Positions 1 through 11,514 are shown, counted from the stretch's first letter. The stretch: 64,000 bases of DNA from Glomus cerebriforme (GCA_003550305.1 QKYT01000031.1:299754-363753), one strand, 5' to 3'. The notes: generated by a model from the letters alone, not told the origin. A program made the numbers and translations.

Positions 1-1
1 A

Positions 2-238
2 CAGCAAAATACAATAATCAATATTGAATATTGGGCAATTGGTGAATCTAATAATAAGGAAGCTCTCGTAAAAGTAGAAGGAACATTGCATAATCATGAT
101 GATATTGTAATAAAAAATATTGAAATGTATTGGCTTAATACTGGACAAATTATTAATATTCCTATAGATTTGAAACAAGATTGGCAAGGTTATCAAAAAC
201 CCCCAATTATTGATGCTGAATTTCGTGATGTTGATTAA
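2..238 (+). CDS. 3' end of an unidentified protein gene (partial)
   Basis: An open frame enters from the left edge and runs 78 codons to a TAA at 236-238, giving a C-terminal fragment that ends DAEFRDVD. It contains acidic and aromatic residues (for example IEYWAIGE near the window edge and NIEMYWLNTGQ in the middle) and no membrane segment. The codon pattern is protein-like, and no stop occurs over 237 bases of AT-rich DNA. I do not recognise the family. The start codon and most of the protein lie outside the window, and the fragment could be only a last exon. Confidence 0.5.
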   Translation, partial: QQNTIINIEYWAIGESNNKEALVKVEGTLHNHDDIVIKNIEMYWLNTGQIINIPIDLKQDWQGYQKPPIIDAEFRDVD

Positions 239-2141
239 TTTAAAACAAAAAAAAAAAAAAAAAGGAAATAAGTCACCAGCGATAAACAATTACGTGTTTA
301 TGAAAAGTTTCGGTAATGAGAATTACGAGATAGCATTGATTTCTTCTCTCCGAGATATAATAATAAATTTACCAATACAAGAAAAGATTGATGTTTATAT
401 ACTAAATAAATTTTAGTTTGTTATAATATACAAAAATATACAATACGCAAAATATTTTAAGTGGTATTTCGGTGAGTCATTTTCACATTCTTGATTATGA
501 ACATCTCGCAGTAGGTTTCTTCATATGCGATTTAACATTTTTTATACCTCGACAATTCATTATTATTCCTGTAATTCATAAATTTGTAGCGAAAGCCTGG
601 TGAAATTCGTTATGGTAATAGAAACGGAATATGTGGGTTGGAATTGGTTAATTTATTTCAATTTAAGATTAGTAAACCTAGTTGTTTCGAAGCAAAACAA
701 AGTTTCGCCTAAAATGATCTACAATTGCATCTCGGATTATACTGAGCAAAACGTTTCGGATTTTAAAAAATAGTTTCGCCCGAAATACTAGTTAGGAATA
801 ACATGATGCATTATATGGCACATACTCCTTGAAATCATGTCATATATTTCGTTAATATATTTGAAAAATTAATTAAATTTTGACGCTTTAATTTTAACTG
901 TGCTAAAATGTAATCAGAAAAATAAAATATTAACAAGTTGTATAATATAATAATCAATAATCTTGAAGAAATTTCCGTGTAATCTTAATTAGGAATTTAG
1001 TGATATTTTCGAGGCCTTGATCCTAAGAGAAGAATAGAAGATTTCGTAGTCAGCTCGCAATAACCTTTTTCTATTTATATATTTTAAAGACCGAATATTT
1101 CTATGAAAGTGAACAGATAACGCATCTTAATTTTCATTATAAAAATGCTTGTAAACATACCATTAATACATTAATATATAATATGATAATATGCGAATAA
1201 CTGGCTATATTTTTTATATATAGCAGGTATTTAATATGCCAATATGTGTAGTATAATCGAATATCGATTTTTTTCCTCTTGAGATCATCTAATGATGTGA
1301 TTATAAGAAAAGATACTACATATATATTAATAAGAGCAGTATTTTCTGTAGTATAAATAATTGAAAAAATGATTTTAGTATAGATTAGTTATAAATTCTA
1401 TATTATAATTTAAAATTTTTATAATAAATCATGATAACTTAAAAGCATAATCAAGTTTTATTAGTTATTTGTATGTTATTGAACGGAGTCGAAGACCGAT
1501 ATAGTCTCGTTCAATAACAATATTATCCGTGATATTAGGATCATTGCATGTACCAATATAAATATAATGTCGATCAGCATAAAAAATAAAGATAAAATAA
1601 TATTGGTACAATTTCAAGGTAATAAATATACTACATAAAAAATAATAATCTGATGATAAAATTTCAGATATATTATAGACCATTCTTTTAGACAAGCTCT
1701 CCGATGCCTTGGTACAATTTACTATTAGTTATCTATTATGTACTACAGTATAAAATCAACAATGAGTTTTCTTTAGTAATATCAATATAAAAAGTCGGGG
1801 ATATTGGACACTTATAGGACATGGATGCAGGCAGGTGTCCGATCCAATATTACTTTAAATTTAAAGATCTGCATAACAAAATGAATTGTACACCTAAACA
1901 AATACATTAAGTTAGCATGCATTCGAACCAAAAAGAGGTTAGATTCAAATATAATCATATACTGTAACAACTACCTGTTGTGCCTTCTATTTTTGGCTAT
2001 ATTTGTGGATGCGTCTCGTTTATCAACTTCAATACTTAATTGAATTTATTTTATTTTAAAATATTAATATGCGCGCAAATAATCAAATTTATTCTAACTT
2101 AAATTCATATGATCATATATATAATTTTTAAGTCTTATCTG
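239..2141. other. AT-rich intergenic stretch, no gene recognised
   Basis: About 1.9 kb of AT-rich DNA separates the left-edge gene from the helicase. Short open frames here (for example 1465-1695 on the minus strand) have no recognisable motif. Two small inverted-repeat structures are visible: one near 677-795, with CTAGT and TTTCG blocks facing each other, and one near 1797-1849, where ATATTGGACAC faces GTGTCCGATCCAATAT. They look like decayed small foldback elements. No RNA gene was recognised. Confidence 0.5.
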
Positions 2142-3872
2142 TTATGATAAAACTCTTTTATCTCTTATATTCCTTTTAATCCTTTCCGCTAATTGTCTGT
2201 CCTTCTTTGTAATAAAATATGTTGCTTTACCACGTTTTCCAGCTCTAGCAGTCCTGCCAACTCTATGAAGAAAATCCACGATAGTGGTGGGGAAATCAAA
2301 AAGTATCACGTGATTTACAAAAGTTGTATCAACCCCTCTAGAAGCAATATCAGTACATACAAGAATTTTAGCGTGAGATTCTTGATTTCTGAATGATTCT
2401 AATTTAGTTGTTCTATCATCTACATCTCCATATAATCCTATCACTGGAAAATTTTTCGTGTGGAGATAAGTTTCTAATTGTTTAGCTATTATTTTTTTGT
2501 TGCAAAATATCATTGTTGATGCAGATTCCGAATGAGCTTTTAAGGTTTGTATGATGGCTTCATATTTATTATAATTAAATTGTTTTAAATCAATAAAATT
2601 ATGTGAAAGATTGGGTAAAGATTTATGTAAAGAATGGGAAGTTATGCGTTTAATAAAAGTCAACTCTTTACTTAATAATTCATTAACAGTTTTTGGTAAT
2701 GTTGCTGTTACCACAATAATTTGATATGATCGATTATTTTGTGTTATGTTTGAGTTTTTAATTTGTTTAATAATCGAACTAACATCTTCATTAAATCCTT
2801 TAGAAAACATTGTATCGGCTTCATCTATAATCAAATAACGAGTTTCTGAAAATGAAACATGATTATTTTCAACGTAATCTAATAATCCCGCTGGTGTTGC
2901 TACAACTAAATCTGTTGGCATTAAAAGCGTTTTACGTACAAATTGGCGATTTTTGTGTGAAGTGATCGCTATTGATCGAAATTTTGCAAAATGACTCAAG
3001 TGTTTGGAAACTGAAAGAACTTGTTCAACCAATTCTCTTGATGGCAAAAGAACAATAGCTCTAGGTCGATTTAATAATCTTATAGGGGATTTTAATAGTT
3101 GTGCTTGTGATTTTTCTTTTTCTTTTAATTGATCTTCTACTTCTTCGTTGTTAGTTGGTGATATAAGAGGAAATGATGGTGCTTTCATCTCTTGATCTTT
3201 AATTTTATTAATGATCGGCAATAGGTAAGCTAAAGTCTTACCGCTACCAGTTTCAGCTGCGCATAAGATATGTTGTTTTTCAGATTTTAAAATTTCTGGT
3301 ATTGTTAAGGCTTGAATTTCTGTTGGTTGTAAAGGGTCAACTTCTTTTAATGGACCTTGTTTGATTGCTTCTAAAACTTCTGGTCTTAAATTCATCGATT
3401 CGAAAGTTACATGTTCAAGGTGAAGAGAATCCAATTTTGTTGATTTTCCCTTGAGATTTAATAGCTCTTGTTGTTTAATTGAGGATCCAGTTTTCTGATA
3501 TAATTTTACATCACTTTCAATTGGCAATAATTTATATTTTGCTGGAATATAACCACGCGTTTTTTTTGTCACTGGAGTTGAAGGTTTCAAAAATTTTTTA
3601 TTTGTCGGCTTTTGCTGATTTTGTTGTCGTATCACATTCTGTTGATGCGTTGCTTTAAATTTATCTACGCTAAAATTATCACTTTGAAGGTCACTTCCAT
3701 GATACCTCGGTAAAATTTTTCTTTTTGGGGTTTTCCACGTTTTTTGAACAGCTCCTCTCGAGTATAATTTATTAGTTGATATAAATGTACGTTTTGAACA
3801 TAATGGAAGAAACAAAATATTATTATTCAATTGAAAGTTTTTAAAAATTTGATTTTTTGAAAAGAGAAACAT
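2142..3872 (-). CDS. MRH4: Mitochondrial DEAD-box ATP-dependent RNA helicase (MRH4/DDX28 type)
   Basis: A single 576-codon exon. All helicase motifs are visible: a Q-motif region near residues 180-187, motif I AAETGSGKT at 205-213, PSREL at 277-281, motif II DEAD at 350-353 (context IIDEADTMF), TAT at 389-391 where most relatives have SAT, TDIASRGVD at 507-515 and HRVGRTARAG at 536-545. The first 60 or so residues are rich in Lys/Arg/Ser and Phe/Leu with few acids, as expected of a mitochondrial import leader. The DEADT(L/M) variant of motif II and the leader point to yeast Mrh4 and human DDX28, which act in assembly of the large mitoribosomal subunit. That role is inferred from the family. 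A Gln-rich insert (about 78-90) and an acidic insert (about 240-258) lie outside the core. The gene is divergent from the heat shock factor with 188 bases between start codons. Confidence 0.85.
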   Translation of the reverse strand: MFLFSKNQIFKNFQLNNNILFLPLCSKRTFISTNKLYSRGAVQKTWKTPKRKILPRYHGSDLQSDNFSVDKFKATHQQNVIRQQNQQKPTNKKFLKPSTPVTKKTRGYIPAKYKLLPIESDVKLYQKTGSSIKQQELLNLKGKSTKLDSLHLEHVTFESMNLRPEVLEAIKQGPLKEVDPLQPTEIQALTIPEILKSEKQHILCAAETGSGKTLAYLLPIINKIKDQEMKAPSFPLISPTNNEEVEDQLKEKEKSQAQLLKSPIRLLNRPRAIVLLPSRELVEQVLSVSKHLSHFAKFRSIAITSHKNRQFVRKTLLMPTDLVVATPAGLLDYVENNHVSFSETRYLIIDEADTMFSKGFNEDVSSIIKQIKNSNITQNNRSYQIIVVTATLPKTVNELLSKELTFIKRITSHSLHKSLPNLSHNFIDLKQFNYNKYEAIIQTLKAHSESASTMIFCNKKIIAKQLETYLHTKNFPVIGLYGDVDDRTTKLESFRNQESHAKILVCTDIASRGVDTTFVNHVILFDFPTTIVDFLHRVGRTARAGKRGKATYFITKKDRQLAERIKRNIRDKRVLS

Positions 3873-4060
3873 TTTTTTTTTTAAAAATAATAATCATAAA
3901 AAGGAATTTAACTAACTATGTAAACGATGTAACAATTGTAACAACGATGTAACGTTAGTAATTAAATCACGTGAATTTGATTATTGCATTTTTCTCACAA
4001 TTCTTAAGAAATACAAACCTTTAGATCGCTTAAAAACTGAAGGATTTTAATAAAACGGAA
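3873..4060. promoter_or_regulatory. Shared divergent promoter region, MRH4 / HSF
   Basis: 188 bases separate the two outward-facing start codons, so both promoters must lie here or overlap the genes. A palindromic octamer TCACGTGA sits at 3967-3974 and is an E-box of the kind bound by bHLH proteins. Repeated GTAAC/TGTAAC blocks occur at about 3930-3960. No heat shock element with three clear nGAAn units was found; TTCTTAAGAA near 4002 is only a partial match. Confidence 0.5.
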
Positions 4061-5587
4061 ATGTCGCACACACCGCTTAAACTGACCGATTTTAGCAAGA
4101 CGGAAATGTCGCACACACAGCCAGAAGTATCAAATCCACGGAAACGTCCAGCTTCTCAATCGCCACCGGATAGTCCGGTTCCAACAAGAACGGGCAATCG
4201 AAGTGTACCAGCTTTTTTGAATAAACTTTATAAGTAAGAAGTTTGGCACCCCTTATATTCTTCCACCTTTGGCCTTTTTTTTGCCGCTCTTTTTTCGTTT
4301 AGAAGAGCTTGGTTTTTTCTTTTACAGTCATGTATTTTACTCATTCCTTGGACAACTTTTAATATCATGTTTAGCATGGTTAACGATCCTCAGTCAAATG
4401 ACTTAATCACTTGGTCTGAGAGCGGTAGCTCTTTCCTCGGTAAGTTTGATAATTTAATTGTAACTATTTAATTTATTATTACGTATACATAATTTTTTTT
4501 TTTTCAATAATCAAGTGAAAAGACCTCAAGACTTTGCGAAAGAAGTTCTTCCTCGATTCTTTAAGCACAACAATTTTAGCAGTTTTGTGAGGCAGTTGAA
4601 TATGTATGGATTTCATAAAATACCACATCTTCAACAAGGAGTACTCCAGTCTGACGGTCAGTCTGAACAATGGGAATTCAGTAATACAAATTTCCTTCGT
4701 AATCAACCGGATCTCTTATATTATGTTACCCGCAAGAAAGGGAAAGATAATGAAAATATAAAGGAACCAAGTGAAGTGGATATAAATCACATATTGAACG
4801 AAATCGCTTCAATTAAGAAACATCAGATGACTATAAGCGCAGATTTAAAGAATATTCAGAGAGATAATCAAATTCTGTGGCAGGAGACTATCACAGCACG
4901 TGAGAGACATCGGCGACAACAAGAGACTATTGATAAAATTTTACGATTTCTTGCTTCAGTGTTTTCTGCTGATAAAAAGAGAGCTATTGTTGTACCAAAG
5001 AAACGAAGATTATTACTTGAAAATTCCGACTCACTAGAATCATTAGAGCAAAAAACAATTTCTAATGATGGTCAACCAAACTCTTCTTCACCAAACGAAG
5101 CTGATTCTTCATCTTCTTTGTTATTAGATATTAATAACCCAGGTAATAACATTTTAATTATAAATTATTTTTAAATGATTAAAAAAAATTCACGAAATAA
5201 TTATTGGCCCAAAAATATTCAGCGGCTTTATCTTTATTGGCTTCTTTAGCTGTTAATGATCCATCTTCTTCACAATTCGATATTTCTAATACCTTACCTT
5301 CCCTGCCAATTCCATCTACGTTAACCGACGGGATTAGTGATACCGATTTCTTGAACACAGCTCCGAACAACTTGTCGAGTAGTGAAATTGGGTCTCGTAT
5401 TGATGCAGTTGGATCTGACGTTGATTATTTGTCTACGTTTGCATCTCAAATAGGTTTTGATCCCGACGAAGTAATCGATTTAGAAGATGATAATGATTTT
5501 TTGACATATTATAATTCGATTAATCCTTCAGAACAGGACCATCAGTTGTTATTTGATCTCAATTTAGACAATAGTAATAATTCATAG
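4061..5587 (+). CDS. HSF1: Heat shock transcription factor (HSF1 type)
   Basis: Four exons (4061-4233, 4375-4439, 4516-5142, 5223-5587) join in frame to 409 residues. The HSF DNA-binding domain spans about residues 49-155, starting [14 protein letters not shown], and includes the recognition-helix block [14 protein letters not shown] (about 101-114). A heptad-like coiled coil at about 168-230 (HR-A/B) is the trimerisation domain and separates this protein from Skn7-like factors. A KKRR basic cluster follows, then a Ser/Asn/Asp-rich acidic tail typical of an activation region. The first two introns cut the DNA-binding domain. Two in-frame ATGs, 4061 and 4106, lie in a tandem duplication, so the true start is ambiguous by 15 codons. 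It should bind heat shock elements in the nucleus and activate chaperone genes. Confidence 0.94.
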
Positions 5588-6097
5588 AGTAAATTAGTTA
5601 TATCTATATTTTTTTAAAAAAGAAAAAAAAATTATTATGACGTGATTTATTCACAATTTGATTGTTTGATTTTATTATTTCTTTTCTATTATAGGTATTT
5701 CTGACTTTTTCGGTTTTTTTATATCGTGGCGTTATTTATTTTGGACTTAATTATTATGACGGGAATGTTTTTTACACGAAAAATTTAATCGTAGTTACGA
5801 ATAAAACTTATATTTCATCTTTGTATTATACTAAATATTTATATCAAATACCTCTGAAAATATGTGATCATTTTTTTTTTATAATAGAATAATAAATAAA
5901 CCCTTTGCTAAATATTTTTCTAGGCAGTTATTTAAGCATAAAAGGTTGACATCAAATATATCTTATGACGTATAATAGCAATTAGCTAGTAATGATTTTA
6001 TATGGAATCAGCGTAAAAATTTTTTTTTTTTAATTTATCTGAATTCTTTATATTAAATAAAAAAAAACATTTTAGTGAAAGCTATTTCTAATGAACA
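5588..6097. other. Intergenic, HSF 3' flank to RPB9-like gene
   Basis: About 510 bases of T-rich and A-rich sequence, probably the HSF 3' UTR and the promoter of the next gene. Nothing else was recognised. Confidence 0.5.
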
Positions 6098-6786
6098 ATG
6101 AAACGATCAGACTTGAAATTCTGTCCTACTTGGTATAATTTCCATGTTATCTATTAAAAGTTCAAAGTTATAAAATTTTTAATTTCGATTAATTTAAATT
6201 AGTCGTAACCTCTTGGACAAAATAGAGGATACAACTGCTTCAAAATTTATGTTGAACTGTCGCACTTGTGATTATATAGAAGAAGCTGAGAGAAAAGATT
6301 ATAAAGTGGAAACTCGTGATTTTACGCGTCAAATAAGGTAATATAATTTTTTTTGAGTAAAAATTTTATTAAATATTTATAAATGTTCCATGATTTATTA
6401 GCAACTATCATGGTGGTCAATTTCTTCCAAGATTATTTCAAGATCCAACTTTAAAAAGTTGCTTTAATAATTGTAAAACGTGCAGTAAAAAAGCGCGTAC
6501 TATCGAGTGGCATTCACGTCGTAAAGACTCAATGAATGTGTAAGTTACATGTTAACTTCATGGAACGCGTTCTATTTAATATATTATCATAATTAATAAA
6601 ATTCGGATTATTTCCAGGGAATATTGGTGTGAAGAATGCGAACAACAGCAACCATCCCTTCATAAAGATATGAATATGATAAATGATACGAAGAACCTAG
6701 AAAATTCATATATGGATGCGCAAGAAGGATATCATATCGACGAAGAAAGAATTGGATTGGATATTATCGGGAAAGAAGATTTCTAG
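6098..6786 (+). CDS. RPB9: RPB9-like RNA polymerase subunit with two zinc ribbons
   Basis: Four small exons (6098-6132, 6203-6337, 6402-6539, 6618-6786) give 158 residues; no single frame shows the gene. The N-terminal ribbon has FCPTCRNLL (C9, C12) and CRTCDYIEEA (C31, C34). The second ribbon has CKTC (C81, C84) and WCEEC (C107, C110), with DPTL (71-74) and SRRKDS (95-100) between them. CRTCxYxEEA, DPTL and RRKD are Rpb9 signatures and argue against the Pol I and Pol III relatives. Rpb9 sits at the jaw of RNA polymerase II and affects start-site choice, fidelity and TFIIS response. Oddities: a 35-base first exon, divergent spacing in the second ribbon, and about 45 extra acidic residues at the C-terminus, against roughly 115-125 residues in typical Rpb9. 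It could be a diverged paralogue rather than the main RPB9. Confidence 0.78.
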
Positions 6787-7962
6787 TTTCTTAAGCTTGA
6801 CCATCCTTATTGCTAAATTAGTTCGTTATCTTTGTTATACATTTATAGATTGCATATCGATAATCTGAGAAAAATTATTAGTTAATATAAAATATAAGAT
6901 ATTTTGTATTAATATTATTAATATTATTAATATTGCATTAAGTTCTCAATAAATTCTATTAATTCCAAGCGAACGTATAGTCAACGTTTTATCCAAATTA
7001 GAGTAGCGAATCGATGCTGTGCACACGCAAGTCACAGGTCTTGCATGTGCGGACCCCGCGCCCACACCCAATAAAGTCAAGCCGCACACCGCTTAGAACA
7101 GCCCAGAAAACTCGCCCAATGGCATCGTACAGTGATGTATTATTTTCGCAGATGGAAAGCGAAACCCAATTAATCATTCTGAACTAGTGTATATTTAATA
7201 TAAAAAAAATTTTTTTTCTATCGACTCGTTCATATACACGAACCCTGTTTTTTGATCTTTCTACAAGTATGTACCGTATGTGAATGCATACTCTATAAAT
7301 GAAAAGTACTCTATTGTAGAAGATATTTTTTTTTTCCTCCTTGTGCGTTCATATGTACTATCCTTCAATTATTTTGTAAATAAAGACAACGAGTTTAATA
7401 AAGATTATTTTCTTTTTTTTTTTGTTAACCAATCCGACTAATGGTGTAAATTCTTCGTAGACTGTGTCCTACGTAAAAATTTCGTCTGCGGTCGCCTTTG
7501 TTTTATGTTAATATTTTTGTATACTTGATAATTCAATTTTAATACACTTTTTTGTCGCGCTTTAATAATTTCCCTTCACCTTGTATATCTCCTTTATACA
7601 CTTACTGTTAGTTTAGTTTTGTAAAATATTCGCGAAAATTTCTGAACTTGGTTAACTAGGTTCTCAAAATCATTTACTATTGTACACAGTTGGTAATTAA
7701 ATTTTTTTTTTGGGTTATATAGCCCTTTTAGTAACGCGGTGATTCATTTTTTTTTTTTTTTTGATTCGCGTTCTGTTAATTATAACTCTCTCTATTAAAT
7801 AGTTTATTTGAGGTTTTTTTTTTTTTGTTTGGTAGTTATTAGTTTCAATAGCTTTTTTTTCTTCAACAAAAAACAGATCCATTTTTTATAATTAAATTAA
7901 TATATAAAAAGAGGACAAGAAATATTTTTATTATATTTAAAAAAAAATTTCTTTTGTAAATA
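6787..7962. other. Intergenic stretch with a short GC-rich island
   Basis: Mostly AT-rich with long T runs (7380-7900), probably the upstream region or long 5' leader of the RRM gene. Positions about 7010-7140 are strikingly GC-rich for this window, with blocks such as GCGGACCCCGCGCCCACACC. No frame, tRNA or hairpin was recognised in it. Confidence 0.45.
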
Positions 7963-10900
7963 ATGACAATCAAGGGCAGACAACTTTTTGTTGGTAATGT
8001 GAGTATAATTTTTATTAATTATTGTTTGAATTAAATTACAAACTTACAATATAATGTATCTGTCTTTTTCTTTTCAAAATACATTGTGGATAAAGCTTCC
8101 ATATGTAGGTTAGTGAAACAAAAAAAAACGCGAATGATGCATTTATGAGCTTAATGCAATTATTTTGATTGGTTATCGTAATTTAAAATCAAGACTAATA
8201 ATAAATTGCGTTTATTTTTACAAAATTAACTGAAATAGTTGGTTGGCAAGATTTAAAGGTTAATAAGAATTATTTATTATTTGAGATATTTTCTTTTATT
8301 TTCTTAATTAACTTTATGGGTTAATTTTATTAGGATTTATTTAGAAAAGCCGGCAGTGTACAACGTGCAAACATCATATTAAGTCGTGACGGACGGTCGA
8401 AAGGACATGGTATTGTGCTCTATGCAACAGTCGCGGACGCGCAAAAAGCCATATGTAAGATGATCTAATATATAAATTTTATCAAGCAAATTACTTTATA
8501 TTATTTAATGTAATAGTTTATAAATTGGAATATAATTAGAATTACGCATGAATTTGACTCGGAATTTTTAAAGAAATTTCTTTAATATTAATATTTGACC
8601 TTATGATTTTATTATGATATAACAGCAGAATTTGATGGATATGAATGGCATGGTAGAAAGTTAGAAGTTAGAGAAGTAAGTGAACTATTAAAAATAAACA
8701 AATATATATTTTTTTTTGATTGAATTAATAAATATATAAATTATTATTTCATAGGATCGTAGTGCTATGGATTTCCCTCCACCTCCACCACGTACAGAGG
8801 GTGTTAATAATATTAATCAAAACGAGGTATTTTTAATTATTATTTCAAGTTTTTATATTAAAAAAGGAAAATTTTTCTTTTATTAATAATTTTTATGAAA
8901 TACATTTTTAGGAAAATGATAAAATTACTTCAACCAATGGTTTAACAGTATCGGCAAATTCGAATGATATTAACGTCACATCCTCATCAACCACAACATC
9001 ACCGGTAGACTATTCCATCACAAATAATGAAATACTTAACGTGAATGGCACAACAAATATTAATGGGACTACGAATGGTGTAACAACATACAGTGAAGAA
9101 CACACTGTTAATAATTCCAATAATACCTCTTCGACTCTGCAAAGACAATTGTTTGTTGGAAATGTAAGTAATAAATAAATAAATATGTGTGAATTGTGTG
9201 AACTATAAATTTATTCTGATCATTATTTTCTCGTAGCTACCTTTTCGTGTTCGATGGCAAGATTTGAAAGACCTGTTTAGAGAAGCGGGGACAGTCATAC
9301 GTGCAGACGTTGCGATGGGATATGATAATAGGTCCAAAGGTCACGGGACAGTATTATTTGCCACTCTTGAAGAAGCAAAAAATGCGATTGGTAAAGGCTT
9401 TTATAATTATTTACGCTACATATTTATATGATGGTCAATATATATATATAATAATTCTTATTCTTAATCAAATTAGCCATGTTTAATCAAAAAAACTGGC
9501 AAGGTCGAATCCTGGAAGTGCGAGAAGATCGAGGATTCGTTGATCCAAATATCCAAAATAACATTAACGGTCATCCCTATCACCACCATCAACATCATTC
9601 ACAAGATCATTCACGTCGGGTCATTGATCATACAAACCATAGTCACACCCAAACTCCTTATGGACCGGGTGGCCCTATGATAGGCCTTTTCTATGGAGTA
9701 AGCATTATAAAAAAATGTATATGACCTAATTTAATCAATTTAATTAACATTTTCTTTTTGTTATTATAATATTACAGCCTAGAGTTCAAGCTCCCCAGCC
9801 AAATTACGCCGGGAGATTACTTTTTGTTGGAAATGTGAGATTTTGAAAATTTGTTGTTTCTTTAATATAAAATACGTGACCTTATATTTAATTTAAATTG
9901 TAGCTACCGTTTAATTGTCAATGGCAAGACCTAAAAGATCTTTTCCGTAATGCTGGCAATATTATTCGAGCTGATGTTTCAACTAATTTCGATGGACGAA
10001 GTAGAGGTTTTGGCACGGTACTATTCGCAACACCCGAAGATGCCAGGAATGCTGTCGGTAAGAAGGAAAAACACACGTTTTTTATTTAATTATAGTTTGA
10101 GAAGGTTTTTTTTCTAAAAATGAAATGCATTAAATTAGGGATGTACAACGGTTATGAATTTCAAGGAAGAACTTTACGTGTTCACTTTGATAAATTTTCA
10201 TTACCTCCTTTACCGCCGCATCATCATAATCCACCACCGCATCCAGCACATTTGCCACCTCCTGTACATCCACATCATAGACCTCCACCGCTTATATCAA
10301 ATATCCCTCATCATAATTTTCATTTAGGTCCTCCGCCACCAATTCCTCATCATTTTATGCCTCCAGCTCATATGGGACCTTTTTCTCCACCTTTAACAAC
10401 ACCTTCATTGACTAGTCCTCCTCCGTTTCCTGTTTCATATAATCCATTAGCACATTTAAACAATCATCCAAATGCCAACACTAATGCTTCTTCGCCATTT
10501 CAACCTATCCAACCTATCCCAATCGTTTCTTCAGCTGGTTCTATACATGGAATCGGAACTAATTCGCAGCAAACTTCTACTCAATCGTCACAAAGTGTTC
10601 AAGATCAACCAATTGTGACGCCAGCAACGCAATTTCCAGGGTTTGGTCCAATTGGAAAAACTCATCATTCTCCTCAATCGACTGTCACATCATCCCTTTC
10701 AAATTTAGGCGCAGTAGGGATTTTCCCGGGATCATCATCAAATACGAGTAATGGAATTGCAAATAATAATGGAATTAATGGAACAACAGATGGCAATAAT
10801 ATTAATTATAATTCTGGAAATGACAACACGATTCACAGTTTAACATCAACTTTTGCAAGTTTACATCTTAGTCCTCTTGGTCAAGCTCCACAATTATTTT

Positions 10901-11514
10901 ATAATTTTCATCCTCATCCTCATCATCGTCATCCGGTGATTCCAACAGCTTACCATCCTCATCATCATCATCAGGTAGCCGCAGCAGCTGCGGCTCATCA
11001 TCATCAACAACATCATCACCACCATTCCCATAGTCAACACCCACATCATCATCATCCTGGTGCTATCGGTAGTGGAATTGGTGGAATAAATGCTCATGTT
11101 CATAGTCAAGCAAATGGAATTTCCGACCCCCCAGTTTCCGTTACAACAACGTCTGCGTCTAATGGATTAGGTAGCGTTGTTCATCCACCATCATCCTCTT
11201 CTAATGTAGCCAAAGAAACTGATAATGGTAGTAAAAATGGTATTGTAGGTTCAAGTTCTACCACGACAGAAGCAACCAATAACTCGGTAAATAACAGCAA
11301 TAATTCATCCAACTCTTCTGTTCCTACTTCAATTGTTGTTCCATCTCCAGGTTTATGGGATAACAGCACGTCAACAATGTTATCTACTGCAACAGCAGTA
11401 TCGAATGGACCCAATGGGACTGCTAACTCAGGTAGTGTAATTAGCATAGGGATGACATCATCATTAACTGGAATGGGTGGACTTGATAGTCCAACTGTCC
11501 CTCTGTATTTGTAA
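7963..11514 (+). CDS. Three-RRM RNA-binding protein (Gbp2/Hrb1-like core) with His/Pro-rich tail
   Basis: Twelve exons (7963-7998, 8096-8108, 8239-8258, 8334-8454, 8626-8675, 8755-8826, 8912-9163, 9237-9390, 9477-9697, 9778-9834, 9904-10057, 10139-11514) join in frame to 841 residues. RRM1 is at about 7-80, RRM2 at 182-260 and RRM3 at 325-404. Each opens with (R/G)(Q/L)LFVGN followed by LPxxxxWQDLKDLFRxAG, and each has a GRS(K/R)GxG or NRSKGHG RNP1-like block. This wording matches the fungal Gbp2/Hrb1 and animal hnRNP M type, nuclear mRNA-binding proteins linked to mRNA export and surveillance. Linkers and the roughly 435-residue C-terminus are low complexity: PPPP, many HHH and HPH runs, then Ser/Asn/Thr-rich sequence. 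Exon 2 is only 13 bases. The tail is far longer than in Gbp2, so orthology is uncertain. Confidence 0.88.

Noticed and set aside
1465..1695. Minus-strand 76-codon frame
   Set aside because: No recognisable motif, aromatic-rich as random AT-rich DNA is, and no plausible neighbouring exon was found.
1900..1945. tRNA-like ATTCGAACC sequence
   Set aside because: No acceptor, D or anticodon stem could be paired around it.
4002..4012. Heat shock element upstream of HSF
   Set aside because: Only one imperfect TTCTTAAGAA match; three alternating nGAAn units are not present.
10894..11109. Minus-strand open frame rich in Met/Leu within the RRM gene
   Set aside because: It is the antisense of His-codon repeats in the C-terminal exon of the RNA-binding protein; composition is an artefact of CAT/CAC repeats.
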